Source of the DNA: Paenibacillus radicibacter
GTDB taxonomy: Bacteria; Bacillota; Bacilli; Paenibacillales; NBRC-103111
Reading direction: 5' to 3'
DNA: 64,000 nt
Assembly: GCF_024721995.1 (NCBI RefSeq)
Contig: NZ_JANQBC010000007.1
Location: 186,001 to 250,000, forward strand
Part shown: one piece after another, positions 8,031 to 16,384 of the stretch
Layout: the number at the start of each line of letters is the position of its first letter
How positions within the stretch are numbered: the stretch's first letter is position 1
Notes under the pieces: generated by a model
What the model was told of the DNA's origin: nothing
Seen by the model: only the letters and a program-made list of their open reading frames with translations
The model's database searches: none
Position numbers and translations under genes: made by a program

Positions 8031-9170
8031 CTACCATTTAGAAGGGTCAATCTTCGAAGGATCAAGTCCTGCCCAGATGTTCTTCACATTCACTTTCGCG
8101 GGATCATCAAATACGAGCCATGCAGTCGGTAGATAACGTTCGCCATATTCACTAGAAGGTTTATTCACGATCTTGTTATTATGGACAAGTACCGACGATG
8201 AACCACCATCTAGATTAGCTGCTGTAATCGCACCACGCGATAAGAAGATTTGTTGAATATCATATAAGCTGGCACCCAGGCTATGTGTTTGTCTGCCGTC
8301 GATAATCGCGAATAGAATCGTGCCATCAGCCGTTTGCGCCATACTCGTTCGAGGGGCGATTCCCCAACCTTCTTTTTGACTTTTGATTAGCCCCTTGCCG
8401 TTGGCAATAAATTTAGAAGGGAATGAAACACCTTCTTGAATATTCATCTGCATAATCTCTGAAACTTTAAATCTACCAGCTACTAAGCGTCCTTCTTTAT
8501 CGATCCCAACGATATGAAAAGAAGAGTTCATGTTGCCATCATTGTAGATGAGTTTTCCATTGGAGATAACGATACCTTCTGGTTGAAAGCCGTTACCCTT
8601 CCACTCGGGATCATGGAATCCACCTGCATTCACGCCAGCAATTGCGCCTGTACGTTTCACCATGGAGGAGACTGTTTCGCCTTTGTTCGGGTTCTGGGTG
8701 ACGACTAGACGCAGCATCTTCGGATCACGGATCGTAAGCAGTTGGCCTTTGAAGCCTTTACCTTCGATGGGCTCAATGGTTACAGCATCCTTGGGCTTCT
8801 TGCCTGCGGCAGTTGTGGTGCCTTTATTCGGCTTCACGAGCTCGGGCTTCTCTTTAACCTTACCCATTTCTTCGAATTGATTCAAATAGTCAGCGACACG
8901 TTTATCTAGTTCGTCTTTACCGATAATGTATTTCGCCCATTCTCGATGCTGGGTTGTGATGAGCGTATCTGCAAGCATATACCGTAGGTTCGAGCCTGAT
9001 GGTGTTAAGAAGAACCAAGCTGAGCTGAGAATACCGATGCCAAGTAGAATGAGGAAGAAAGGTAATAGAATTCCACCTCTTTTTTTCTTTTTACGTTTAC
9101 GCCTAGGACGCGGTGGTGCAGCGTTAGCTGGACGAGCTCTTAAGTTAGGATTCTGGTTGCTAGAGGGCAT
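8031..9170 (-). CDS. Phosphodiester glycosidase (NAGPA-domain) membrane protein
   Basis: A 379-residue protein: a cytoplasmic tail rich in Pro and Lys/Arg, one membrane helix (about 34-53), then an extracellular part. Residues about 140-365 form the NAGPA-type domain, seen in GAIAGVNAGGFHD, GIVISNGKLIYND, SMAQTADGTILFAIIDGR and NLDGGSSSVL. Known members cleave GlcNAc-1-phosphodiester-linked sugars, so bacterial ones are thought to act on surface glycopolymers or exopolysaccharide. GGAGG lies 12 bases before the ATG. Target unknown; monocistronic. Confidence 0.87.
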   Translation of the reverse strand: MPSSNQNPNLRARPANAAPPRPRRKRKKKKRGGILLPFFLILLGIGILSSAWFFLTPSGSNLRYMLADTLITTQHREWAKYIIGKDELDKRVADYLNQFEEMGKVKEKPELVKPNKGTTTAAGKKPKDAVTIEPIEGKGFKGQLLTIRDPKMLRLVVTQNPNKGETVSSMVKRTGAIAGVNAGGFHDPEWKGNGFQPEGIVISNGKLIYNDGNMNSSFHIVGIDKEGRLVAGRFKVSEIMQMNIQEGVSFPSKFIANGKGLIKSQKEGWGIAPRTSMAQTADGTILFAIIDGRQTHSLGASLYDIQQIFLSRGAITAANLDGGSSSVLVHNNKIVNKPSSEYGERYLPTAWLVFDDPAKVNVKNIWAGLDPSKIDPSKW

Positions 9171-9324
9171 TTAGGAAGTACCTCCAATATGTGTAAGATC
9201 AGCAAGACAACAAACATATAGACGCATGGGCTTTCAAAAGGTTTCATCAATTTTCACTACCCTAAAATCACATTATAAGGTATCTTGAAAAAGAATGAAA
9301 AAAAGTAGAGGAGGAATCTACAAC

Positions 9325-9765
9325 ATGAATAAATCTACACAAAAATTTATATTGGATAACGGGATGTTTATGTCGTGGGCAATTGCGCTCATTGCTACGC
9401 TGGGTAGTTTATATTTTTCAGAGATTCTATACTATGAACCTTGTAAGCTGTGCTGGTTTCAGCGCATTCTCATGTACCCGCTTGTTATTATGATTGCGAT
9501 TGCAGCCGTACGCAAAGATATTAAACAATATGTATACATATTGCCAGTTGCAATTGTTGGTATTTGCTTCTCTACCTATCATGTTTTATTACAAAAGACA
9601 GATTGGCTGAAGAATGTCAGCGCGAAGTGCGGAATAGTTCCTTGTGACACGGACTATATCAACTGGTTTGGTTTCATTACAATTCCAGTGCTAGCATGGA
9701 TTGCATTCGCACTTATTATTATTTTGCAAATTTGTGTGATGAAAGCGGCTCGTGGCAATCGCTAA
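9325..9765 (+). CDS. bdbC: DsbB-family thiol oxidoreductase BdbC
   Basis: BdbC passes electrons from extracellular thiol oxidases (BdbD/DsbA type) to quinones. The 146-residue protein has four membrane helices, the first redox pair Cys40-Cys43 (EPCKLCWFQR) and the second pair Cys102/Cys107 (KCGIVPC), both on outward loops. GAGGAGG ten bases before ATG 9325 marks the start; the frame is open from 9295 without a site. Its usual partner BdbD is not adjacent. Confidence 0.92.
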   Translation: MNKSTQKFILDNGMFMSWAIALIATLGSLYFSEILYYEPCKLCWFQRILMYPLVIMIAIAAVRKDIKQYVYILPVAIVGICFSTYHVLLQKTDWLKNVSAKCGIVPCDTDYINWFGFITIPVLAWIAFALIIILQICVMKAARGNR

Positions 9766-9869
9766 ACCCATAATTCTTGGCACATGCATGTGGTACCTTT
9801 TGACTTCCTATCACATATCCTAACGATATGCATGTTGCAAGATTTTATTGGAAAAGGAAGCGTGTTTTT

Positions 9870-10679
9870 GTGCAGCAAGCGATAGCCATATTGGACTCTG
9901 GTGTTGGAGGATTAACCGTTGTAAAAGAAGTGATGAGGCAGCTTCCGCAAGAGAAAATCATCTATTTCGGCGATACGGCTCGTGCTCCATATGGCCCGAG
10001 ACAACCTGAAGAAGTAAAATTATTTACGACTCAAATTGTGGACTATCTGATGCGATTCTCACCAAAAATGATTGTGATTGCTTGCAATACGGCGACAGCA
10101 GTCGCGCTGGATGATATTCGTAAACGAGTCTCTATCCCTGTACTTGGTGTAATTGGTCCGGGTGCGCGGGCAGCGATTAAGGCAACTCGCAGTGGAACGA
10201 TTGGAATCATTGGTACGGTTGGAACGATTCGAAGCGGTGCTTACGAGCGGGCGCTGAAATCCATTGCTCCAGGGACAACTGTGTATTCCCATGCATGCCC
10301 ACAGCTTGTTCCAATTGTTGAGAGTGGTCACTTCGAAGGACCTGCAACCCTACAGATTGTGAAAGATTCCCTGCAAGAACTGAGGAATAAACCGATAGAT
10401 TGTTTGGTGCTTGGTTGTACGCACTATCCATTTTTGTCCGAACAAATCCGTAAAGTCATGGGCAAGAAGGTGTTATTAATTTCGTCTGCGGATGAGACTG
10501 CGAGTGAAATATCGACGGTTCTGAATCATCGGCGATACTTGGCGAAGAATGATGAAACACCTGTACACCGGTTTTTCTGTTCGGGCGAACCGGCTCTGTT
10601 TAAGAAGATCACGACGAATTGGTTAAAAGAACAAATACAAGATACGCCAGTCGTGTGGCAAGTACCGAATTTTAGGTAG
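9870..10679 (+). CDS. murI: Glutamate racemase
   Basis: This enzyme supplies D-glutamate for peptidoglycan. The 269-residue protein (Bacillus RacE is about 270) shows AILDSGVGGLTV with Asp9/Ser10, FGDTARAPYG, and the two catalytic cysteines Cys72 (IACNTATA) and Cys183 (LGCTHYPF). I place the start at GTG 9870, nine bases after AAAGGAAG; an in-frame ATG at 9828 would add 14 unrelated residues. Monocistronic, with a strong terminator. Confidence 0.95.
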   Translation: MQQAIAILDSGVGGLTVVKEVMRQLPQEKIIYFGDTARAPYGPRQPEEVKLFTTQIVDYLMRFSPKMIVIACNTATAVALDDIRKRVSIPVLGVIGPGARAAIKATRSGTIGIIGTVGTIRSGAYERALKSIAPGTTVYSHACPQLVPIVESGHFEGPATLQIVKDSLQELRNKPIDCLVLGCTHYPFLSEQIRKVMGKKVLLISSADETASEISTVLNHRRYLAKNDETPVHRFFCSGEPALFKKITTNWLKEQIQDTPVVWQVPNFR

Positions 10680-10686
10680 TAATAGT

Positions 10687-10725
10687 AAAAGGTACGACCG
10701 GTTAAGAGACGGTCGTACCTTTTTC
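10687..10725. terminator. Bidirectional terminator
   Basis: A 14-bp perfect stem (AAAAGGTACGACCG / CGGTCGTACCTTTT) with a 9-base loop lies between convergent murI and the lipoprotein gene and carries T runs on both strands. Confidence 0.85.
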
Positions 10726-11851
10726 ATTCTAACTCTAACGTATAAATGCGGTCCAAGGGATAGCTGCCCGAACTCCTAAATTTATTAGCACCTGATTCAA
10801 ACAATACATAGAGTGTATTCTTATTATCTACAATTCCTTCCGTCATGGGAGGACCTGAGATGGTTGTGACTCGATTGCTGCTGTCAAGAAACCATAGGGG
10901 CACTTTATTCCCGCTGAAATCTACTTCTTTATGTGGTTTTTCACGAAGAATGTTCTTATGAATAATGAGCGAACCTTCTGTATTGCGACCAAAGGATTCA
11001 CTTAAGATCAATTGATCATGACGTACTGTCATTCCTTGGATACGATTTGGAATCGCAAGAGCGTAGCTCGGAACGGTAATACCTGCGCTACTTGCTTGAT
11101 TAGTTGGAAGGTCGGTTTGTTCATCCAGCTGAAAGCCCTCTGCCCATGCGAGATAGGTGGTTTGATCGCGATCACTTGTGATATGGTGAGACAGATCTGT
11201 AGGGTAATCTGCTGTGCCATTGGCAAATTCACCTGCCCATAGGACTCCATCAGAGTACGTTGTGAATGAAGCTCTAACGTCAGTTTTGAAGTGTCCTGCC
11301 ATATACAGCTTGCCGATTGGCTCAGCTTGAACCAAATCTTCTTTTTTCAAATAATACATATTACTGTTTGAAGAGATCCATACGTATTTTTTACTGACCG
11401 TTACACCGCCAGCATGCTCTTTGTAAGGCTCCTTGTTTGCTTGGAATAATTGGAGCGACTTTAAGTGTTTGCCGGTTTGGGCATCAATTACAACGAGCAA
11501 GCTTGGATTCTCATCTTCACGATAATAGGAGACGAGGATCCAGTCTTGTTCTTGCATATAAGCGATACCTTGCGGGATATAGTCTTGGAGTAGGCCGGGA
11601 ACGATTGGGCCAGGCTTCGCTTTTTCAATAAATGGCATGAATTCAGGTTTGTTAATGCGATACTTAATATTCGTATCCTCTTGTGTTACTTTTAACGGAT
11701 CATTGTTAGGAACGGGTGCAGGTGTTGTTACAGAACTAGATGTTGGAATCGATGTTGCAGCACTTGGTATAGGTTTCTCAGAAGTGGAACAACCTGCAAG
11801 AACGATCCAAATGAACAGGGTCATCATACATACATGCTTAAACTGCTTCAT
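10724..11851 (-). CDS. Secreted lipoprotein sharing a C-terminal module with the 16385-18286 product
   Basis: A 375-residue lipoprotein: signal peptide with lipobox VLAGC (Cys21), a Ser/Thr/Pro-rich linker, then a module of about 330 residues. Landmarks such as PGPIVPGLLQDYIPQG, HAGGV, ASFTTYSDGVLWAGEF and LYVLFESGANKFR align in order with the C-terminus of the secreted protein at 16385-18286. It looks like a repeated beta-strand, propeller-like fold, but I know no function. GGAGG before ATG 11851 fixes the start. It lies 29 bases after the GDPD gene and is probably the last gene of the transporter operon. Confidence 0.75.
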   Translation of the reverse strand: MKQFKHVCMMTLFIWIVLAGCSTSEKPIPSAATSIPTSSSVTTPAPVPNNDPLKVTQEDTNIKYRINKPEFMPFIEKAKPGPIVPGLLQDYIPQGIAYMQEQDWILVSYYREDENPSLLVVIDAQTGKHLKSLQLFQANKEPYKEHAGGVTVSKKYVWISSNSNMYYLKKEDLVQAEPIGKLYMAGHFKTDVRASFTTYSDGVLWAGEFANGTADYPTDLSHHITSDRDQTTYLAWAEGFQLDEQTDLPTNQASSAGITVPSYALAIPNRIQGMTVRHDQLILSESFGRNTEGSLIIHKNILREKPHKEVDFSGNKVPLWFLDSSNRVTTISGPPMTEGIVDNKNTLYVLFESGANKFRSSGSYPLDRIYTLELE

Positions 11852-11880
11852 ATTATCCTCCGGATGTCTTCCCACAGCTA

Positions 11881-12615
11881 TTATTCGCCTGATAAGATGG
11901 AGCGCAAGCGATCAGGATAGTTCGTGATGATACCTGATACACCGCAAGAGATGGCGAGTTTCATGTGCTCCGCGTCGTTAATGGTGTAAGGAAATACTTG
12001 AATTCCACTCGATACAGCATCTAGGACATCTTCTGGATCAATGTTGTGAAAGTTAGGGTGCAGGGAGTAGACGGGAACTCCCATTAAATTAGCAAATTCC
12101 CGATGTTGAACGACGTTGACGTTGTATATAATTCCGATTCTGATGTCGGGTTCAGCCAGTTTAATAGCTTTAAGACTTTTGAGGTTAAAAGAAGACAGAA
12201 CGACAGATTCCATACGATTCTTGCGTTTAAGCAATTCAATTAATGTAGGTTCAAGCTGTCCGTTATAAGAATGTTTAATTTCTATATTTAGTAAGAAATC
12301 CGTCGAAACAAGATCTAGAACTTCCTCAAGAAGTGGAATACACTCAGCAGCATACTTTTCATGGAACCAACTGCCAGCATCTGCTTGCTTTAGCTCCGCA
12401 GCCGTATAATCATTGACATACCCCGTAAGGTTCGTAGTGCGTTCTAGCGTTTCATCATGGATGACAACAATCTCACCGTCTTTGGATAGATGAATATCGA
12501 GTTCAATGGCATTACAACCTTGTTCAACTCCTAATTGGAATGCAGCTAATGTGTTCTCGGGTGCATGCCCCATACTGCCTCGATGTGCCATAATTAAGAA
12601 TTCAGAATTTGTCAT
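11881..12615 (-). CDS. Glycerophosphodiester phosphodiesterase
   Basis: A GDPD-family enzyme that hydrolyses glycerophosphodiesters to glycerol-3-phosphate and an alcohol. The 244-residue protein lacks a signal peptide, so it acts in the cytoplasm like UgpQ. MAHRGSMGHAPENTLAAF carries the first catalytic His and Glu; ELDIHLSKDG and VIHDETLERTT carry the Glu/Asp metal ligands and second His; NIEIKH and FPYTIND follow. It lies 16 bases after the permease gene, so substrates brought in by the ABC transporter would be cleaved here and feed GlpD. Confidence 0.93.
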   Translation of the reverse strand: MTNSEFLIMAHRGSMGHAPENTLAAFQLGVEQGCNAIELDIHLSKDGEIVVIHDETLERTTNLTGYVNDYTAAELKQADAGSWFHEKYAAECIPLLEEVLDLVSTDFLLNIEIKHSYNGQLEPTLIELLKRKNRMESVVLSSFNLKSLKAIKLAEPDIRIGIIYNVNVVQHREFANLMGVPVYSLHPNFHNIDPEDVLDAVSSGIQVFPYTINDAEHMKLAISCGVSGIITNYPDRLRSILSGE

Positions 12616-12631
12616 ACGAATTCACCTTCTC

Positions 12632-13462
12632 TTATTTAAATGTGGAGTTCGCCATTGCCGCAACTATATGCTTTTGTGCAAATACAAACACAAGTACAAT
12701 CGGCAGAATGACCATAATACTTGCAGCACTGATAAAGTGGAAGTTGAGTGCTTCATCCCCGGCAATTGCCTCTCTCATGAATGCGATACCGACTGTCAGT
12801 ACGCGCATGCTATCTGTATTCGTCATAATGAGTGGCCAGAAGTAGGAATTCCAACTTGAAATAAATGTAAGTACAATCAGTGTGCTGATCGTAGGTTTAG
12901 CCATAGGGACCAAGATTCTATACAAAATATGTAACCGACTTGCACCATCTACACGCGCTGCTTCAATCACATCATTGTTAATCGACTTAAAAGCTTGTCG
13001 CAATAGGAAAATGGCATATGCAGATGCTGCATGGGGGACGATTAGCGCAGCAAATGAGTTTAACCATCCTAACTTGGCAAGCATGACATATACCGGTACG
13101 AATGTGACTTGATCAGGAATGATTAAGGCTGCAAGAATGAGTAAGAAAATTTTGTCTCTACCCCAGAAGTTTCCTTTAGCAAAAGCATACGCCGTCATAA
13201 TCGCAATATTAATCTGCAAGACGAGAATGCCGACTGTTTGGATAACTGTGTTCACAAAGAAACGGTCAAAAGGTGCTTTCTTAAATGCAGCTGCATAGTT
13301 AGACCAGTTGAACATTTCTGGCCAGAAAGAAGGTATTGCACTACGCAATTCGGCAGTGGACTTTAGGGATGTAACAAATAGCCAATAGATGGGGAAGAAC
13401 ATGATCAGTGTGACAACAATCGCTATAAGTAATTGAATTGTTTTGGAAATTCGAATTGCCAT
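12632..13462 (-). CDS. ABC transporter permease, MalG/UgpE type
   Basis: A 276-residue inner-membrane permease with six helices and the EAA loop (EAARVDGASRLHILYRILVP, about 165-185) that docks on the ATPase. Similar to carbohydrate-uptake CUT1 permeases such as UgpE and MalG. ATG 13462 is preceded by AAGGGTAGG; a TTG one codon earlier is possible. It follows its partner permease by nine bases. No ATPase gene is in this operon, so a shared MsmX/UgpC-like ATPase encoded elsewhere is likely. Confidence 0.92.
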   Translation of the reverse strand: MAIRISKTIQLLIAIVVTLIMFFPIYWLFVTSLKSTAELRSAIPSFWPEMFNWSNYAAAFKKAPFDRFFVNTVIQTVGILVLQINIAIMTAYAFAKGNFWGRDKIFLLILAALIIPDQVTFVPVYVMLAKLGWLNSFAALIVPHAASAYAIFLLRQAFKSINNDVIEAARVDGASRLHILYRILVPMAKPTISTLIVLTFISSWNSYFWPLIMTNTDSMRVLTVGIAFMREAIAGDEALNFHFISAASIMVILPIVLVFVFAQKHIVAAMANSTFK

Positions 13463-13471
13463 CAATTTGAC

Positions 13472-14407
13472 CTACCCTTCATAATGAACTCGTTTCTTAG
13501 AAACGACAAACTGTATGATTGTGAAAATGATGATAATGACGAAGAAAATAATGACGAGGGCAGATGCTCTGCCAGTCTTGAACTCTTTGAAAGCCATCTC
13601 ATAAATCCAATACACCATCGCTTTTGTGGAGTCGAGTGGTCCACCTAAAGTCATGACATTAATGGACTGGAATACTTGCATGGAGGAGATGAAATTCGTC
13701 ACTACAAGGAAAAGTGTAATAGGCGATAGAAGGGGAAGCGTGATCCGAATGAATTGTTTAACCTTGGATGCCCCATCAATACTTGAAGCCTCGTAATATT
13801 CCACTGGAATTCCGCGAAGACCCGCAATGAAGATAAGCATAGCAAAGCCAACACTTTTCCATAGTGAAACGATAATGAGTGACCATAAAGCTGTATTGGG
13901 GTTATTAAGCCAGTTTACGGCATCATAACCGAACCAACCGATGACCATATTGGCAATTCCATATTGTGTGTTGAAAATCCAGACGAAGATCATGGCAGCA
14001 ATAACCATTGAGATGTAGTAGGGCATAAATACGATCATGCGCATGAAGCTGTATATTTTGCGAGTCGAATTCAGAAGCAGTGCCAGGAGTAGACCAAGCA
14101 CAAGTGTCAGCACAACATCGATAAGGGTATATTTGAATGTAATGCCTAAGACTTTATAGAATTCTTCGCTTACTAGAAGCTTCTCATAGTTCTCAGTACC
14201 GATCATTTTCCACGCAGGCTTCGCCATGTTCCAATTCGTAAAGCTTAAGAATAGAGAATATAGAAGCGGATAATACACGAATATACCTAGAAAAATAAGT
14301 GCAGGAGCAGCGAATGCGAAGTCTTTCCATTTTTCGAATAATTGATAGTACGATCGTTTAGGTTTGATTGGTGTGGTGTGCAATTTCACATCTTTTGATG
14401 GTTCCAT
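13472..14407 (-). CDS. ABC transporter permease, MalF/UgpA type
   Basis: A 311-residue CUT1 permease with six membrane helices and the EAA motif (EYYEASSIDGASKVKQFIRI). With the gene at 12632 it should form the membrane channel for a sugar-like or glycerophosphodiester ligand. I place the start at ATG 14407 (MEPSKDVKLH), with GGGG seven bases upstream; ATGs seven and eight codons earlier lack a site. A strong hairpin separates it from the binding-protein gene. Confidence 0.92.
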   Translation of the reverse strand: MEPSKDVKLHTTPIKPKRSYYQLFEKWKDFAFAAPALIFLGIFVYYPLLYSLFLSFTNWNMAKPAWKMIGTENYEKLLVSEEFYKVLGITFKYTLIDVVLTLVLGLLLALLLNSTRKIYSFMRMIVFMPYYISMVIAAMIFVWIFNTQYGIANMVIGWFGYDAVNWLNNPNTALWSLIIVSLWKSVGFAMLIFIAGLRGIPVEYYEASSIDGASKVKQFIRITLPLLSPITLFLVVTNFISSMQVFQSINVMTLGGPLDSTKAMVYWIYEMAFKEFKTGRASALVIIFFVIIIIFTIIQFVVSKKRVHYEG

Positions 14408-14434
14408 CCTCTTACCCCGTTTCATCATAAGAAT

Positions 14435-14465
14435 TGTAGGTGCGAATATAACGTTCGCACCTACA
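14435..14465 (-). promoter_or_regulatory. Intercistronic hairpin after the binding-protein gene
   Basis: A perfect 12-bp stem (TGTAGGTGCGAA / TTCGCACCTACA) with a 7-base loop and no T run follows the stop of the substrate-binding protein gene. Such hairpins often protect the upstream part of the mRNA from 3' exonucleases, giving more binding protein than permease. It could also attenuate read-through. Confidence 0.65.
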
Positions 14466-14484
14466 GTTATTGACCTTTGTTTGA

Positions 14485-15786
14485 TTATTGATCTGCTAAC
14501 ACTTTGTTCATCTTTACGACAGCTTCTTGCATTACCTTCTGTGGATCGCCTTTTTCAAGAACCATTTTATTAATGGCATCTTTATACAAGTTGCTGAATT
14601 CGGTATAAGCGGTATGCTGGTAACGAGGTGTCACATTGTCAAAGTTCTCTAGAACGGCCTTATATTGCGGCCATTTCTCTTGATATTTCTTGCCTTCATC
14701 CGTTTTTACAGAGGATTTATGAGTTGGTAAGTAACCGACTGCTTCTGCCCATTTGATATTGTGCTCTGCAGAAGTCATGAAATTGATAAACTTCCAAGCC
14801 GCTTCTTTTTGGTTGTCCTTCACACCTGACATCATCACAATTCCTGCACCACCGATATTCGAGATGCGAGTCTTGTCTCCAGGAACAAAAGATACGCCAA
14901 CTTCAAATTTTGCATTTTCCACATAAGTTTTGATGATAGCAGAAGAGTGCTGTACCATACCTATTTTTTCATCCAAGAACATTTGACGCATCGTATCGGA
15001 AGCACCTTTACCTACGCCAATTTGCAGGGAACCGTCATCAAACCATTTCTTGAAATTATTAAGGTAACGTAAACTTTCCGGTGAATCGACAGTTGCTTTG
15101 GTTTCATCTTTGCTTAGAATTGTACCGCCGCCATTAAGAATCCAAGGATCGTGGTACCAGATATCCCAACCTGGAACAGCGAGAGCATAACGTGTTGTTT
15201 TATCTCCTTCCTTAAGCGTCACTTTCTGATTGTAAGCCTCGATTTCACTCCAAGTTTGCGGTGGTTTTACGCCTAATTTGTCAAGTAAAGTTTTGTTGTA
15301 GACCATTACACTCGTACTTACTATTAGTGGGAATCCGACTTGCTTGCCTTTGAATGCATAGGCATCCAGCATCCCTTTGGAGAAGTCAGCCGTATCTACT
15401 TTGTCACGTTTGATGTAAGGACCGAGGTCGGCAAGCGCACCGCTTTCGGAGAAACTCGGGATCGCAGATACTTCAATGTTCGTTACAGCAGGTACATCTT
15501 TAGCGGCGATTGCAGCTTGCAGCTTTTGTTGCAGATCGGAATAGCCGCCTTGGAATACAGGTTCAACCGTAATGTGAGGATACTTGTTCTGGAATTGCTC
15601 AATCATATATTTCACGCCGCCCATTTGGTTTTCAGCGTGTGCATGCCAGTATTGAATTTTGACAGGTGTTGTGTCTTCTGGCGGTTGTGTTGCTGCTGGA
15701 GAGTCATTGCTTGCCGTGTTGGTTCCGGAACAACCGGATGTTAGAAGAACCGTGGCGATTGCTAATAACGAGATGAACTTCTTCAT
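14485..15786 (-). CDS. ABC transporter substrate-binding lipoprotein, UgpB/MalE class
   Basis: A 433-residue family-1 extracellular solute-binding protein: lipoprotein signal with lipobox TSGC (Cys19), a Ser/Thr/Pro linker, then a two-lobe fold starting VKIQYWHAHAENQMGGVKYM and including NNGGGT-like and PMIVS-type loops. The WHA/Glu-rich opening resembles UgpB-type proteins. The downstream GDPD makes a glycerophosphodiester ligand more likely than a plain sugar, but this is inference. AAAAGGGG precedes the ATG. It is the first gene of the operon; a cre site lies 314 bases upstream. Confidence 0.9.
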   Translation of the reverse strand: MKKFISLLAIATVLLTSGCSGTNTASNDSPAATQPPEDTTPVKIQYWHAHAENQMGGVKYMIEQFQNKYPHITVEPVFQGGYSDLQQKLQAAIAAKDVPAVTNIEVSAIPSFSESGALADLGPYIKRDKVDTADFSKGMLDAYAFKGKQVGFPLIVSTSVMVYNKTLLDKLGVKPPQTWSEIEAYNQKVTLKEGDKTTRYALAVPGWDIWYHDPWILNGGGTILSKDETKATVDSPESLRYLNNFKKWFDDGSLQIGVGKGASDTMRQMFLDEKIGMVQHSSAIIKTYVENAKFEVGVSFVPGDKTRISNIGGAGIVMMSGVKDNQKEAAWKFINFMTSAEHNIKWAEAVGYLPTHKSSVKTDEGKKYQEKWPQYKAVLENFDNVTPRYQHTAYTEFSNLYKDAINKMVLEKGDPQKVMQEAVVKMNKVLADQ

Positions 15787-16099
15787 GTACGTAACCCCTT
15801 TTAATCAAATTTTTGATGCATTTTTCAAGATGGACATCGTGCAATGTCATATCGCAAATAATCGAATTTTGCAAAATATCCATCTACAATATAAAATTCA
15901 TTTGTAAAATTGAACCCTAACCTATGTGAAGATATTGTAAAGGAATCAAGTTTTCTGATCACCTCATTTCAATTATTTTGATGTAAATAAACAAAAAAAC
16001 TCAGGAGCTTATTCCGTATCTTTGTTAACAGCACAAAGAAAAGGCTTAAGTTCTCTGGGTTTTCTCATATTCTCCACCCGGAGCATGTTATGGAATTTG

Positions 16100-16114
16100 T
16101 TGAAAGCGTTTACT
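16100..16114. promoter_or_regulatory. Catabolite-responsive element (cre)
   Basis: TTGAAAGCGTTTACT matches the CcpA consensus WTGNAANCGNWNNCW at every fixed position. It lies between divergent genes, 314 bases before the binding-protein start and 271 bases before the secreted protein start, so it may repress either or both when a preferred sugar is present. Confidence 0.8.
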
Positions 16115-16187
16115 TATATTAAGTATAATTTATGAAGATGAATGACGTCAACAGCGTTGTCAATGTTTGGATGTTAATTTTTCCGGA

Positions 16188-16215
16188 ATATATAATAATA
16201 ATTATTATTATATAT
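16188..16215. repeat. 28-bp perfect AT-only palindrome
   Basis: Two 14-base arms, centred between 16201 and 16202, are exact reverse complements and consist only of A and T. It lies between the cre site and the putative promoter of the lamin-tail gene. It could be an operator or a DNA-melting element; a chance AT-rich run is possible but unlikely at this length. Confidence 0.6.
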
Positions 16216-16306
16216 GGACAGGGTTGGTTTACAATAACATCACTTGTTGTAGAACTAGAATGGATGTTATATTGTGACTGTAGAACTGCTGGGTAGAGAT
16301 TAAGAT

Positions 16307-16368
16307 AACCCCATGCATGATGCGTTCTTCCTGAATCCAGGAGGTACGGTTATGCATGGGGTTTTATT
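16307..16368 (+). terminator. Leader terminator before the lamin-tail gene
   Basis: AACCCCATGCAT (16307-16318) and ATGCATGGGGTT (16352-16363) form a 12-bp perfect stem. It encloses a second hairpin (TCCTG / CAGGA, 16329-16342) and is followed by TTTTATT, just before the ribosome-binding site. This is a terminator inside the leader, which suggests attenuation. I recognise no known aptamer in the 50-odd bases upstream. Confidence 0.6.
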
Positions 16369-16384
16369 CGTTAGGAGGAGAATC

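Larger units (their letters stand above)
15787..16384. other. Divergent intergenic region (598 bp)
   Basis: This AT-rich region separates the transporter operon from the secreted lamin-tail gene. It holds a perfect cre site (16100-16114), a 28-bp perfect AT palindrome (16188-16215) and a leader terminator (16307-16368), listed separately. I found no convincing coding frame and no clear promoter for the minus-strand operon. Confidence 0.6.

Noticed and set aside
16313-16384. ATG 16313 as the start of the lamin-tail protein
   Set aside because: It lies within the leader terminator hairpin, and the ATG at 16385 has a strong ribosome-binding site and begins a proper signal peptide.
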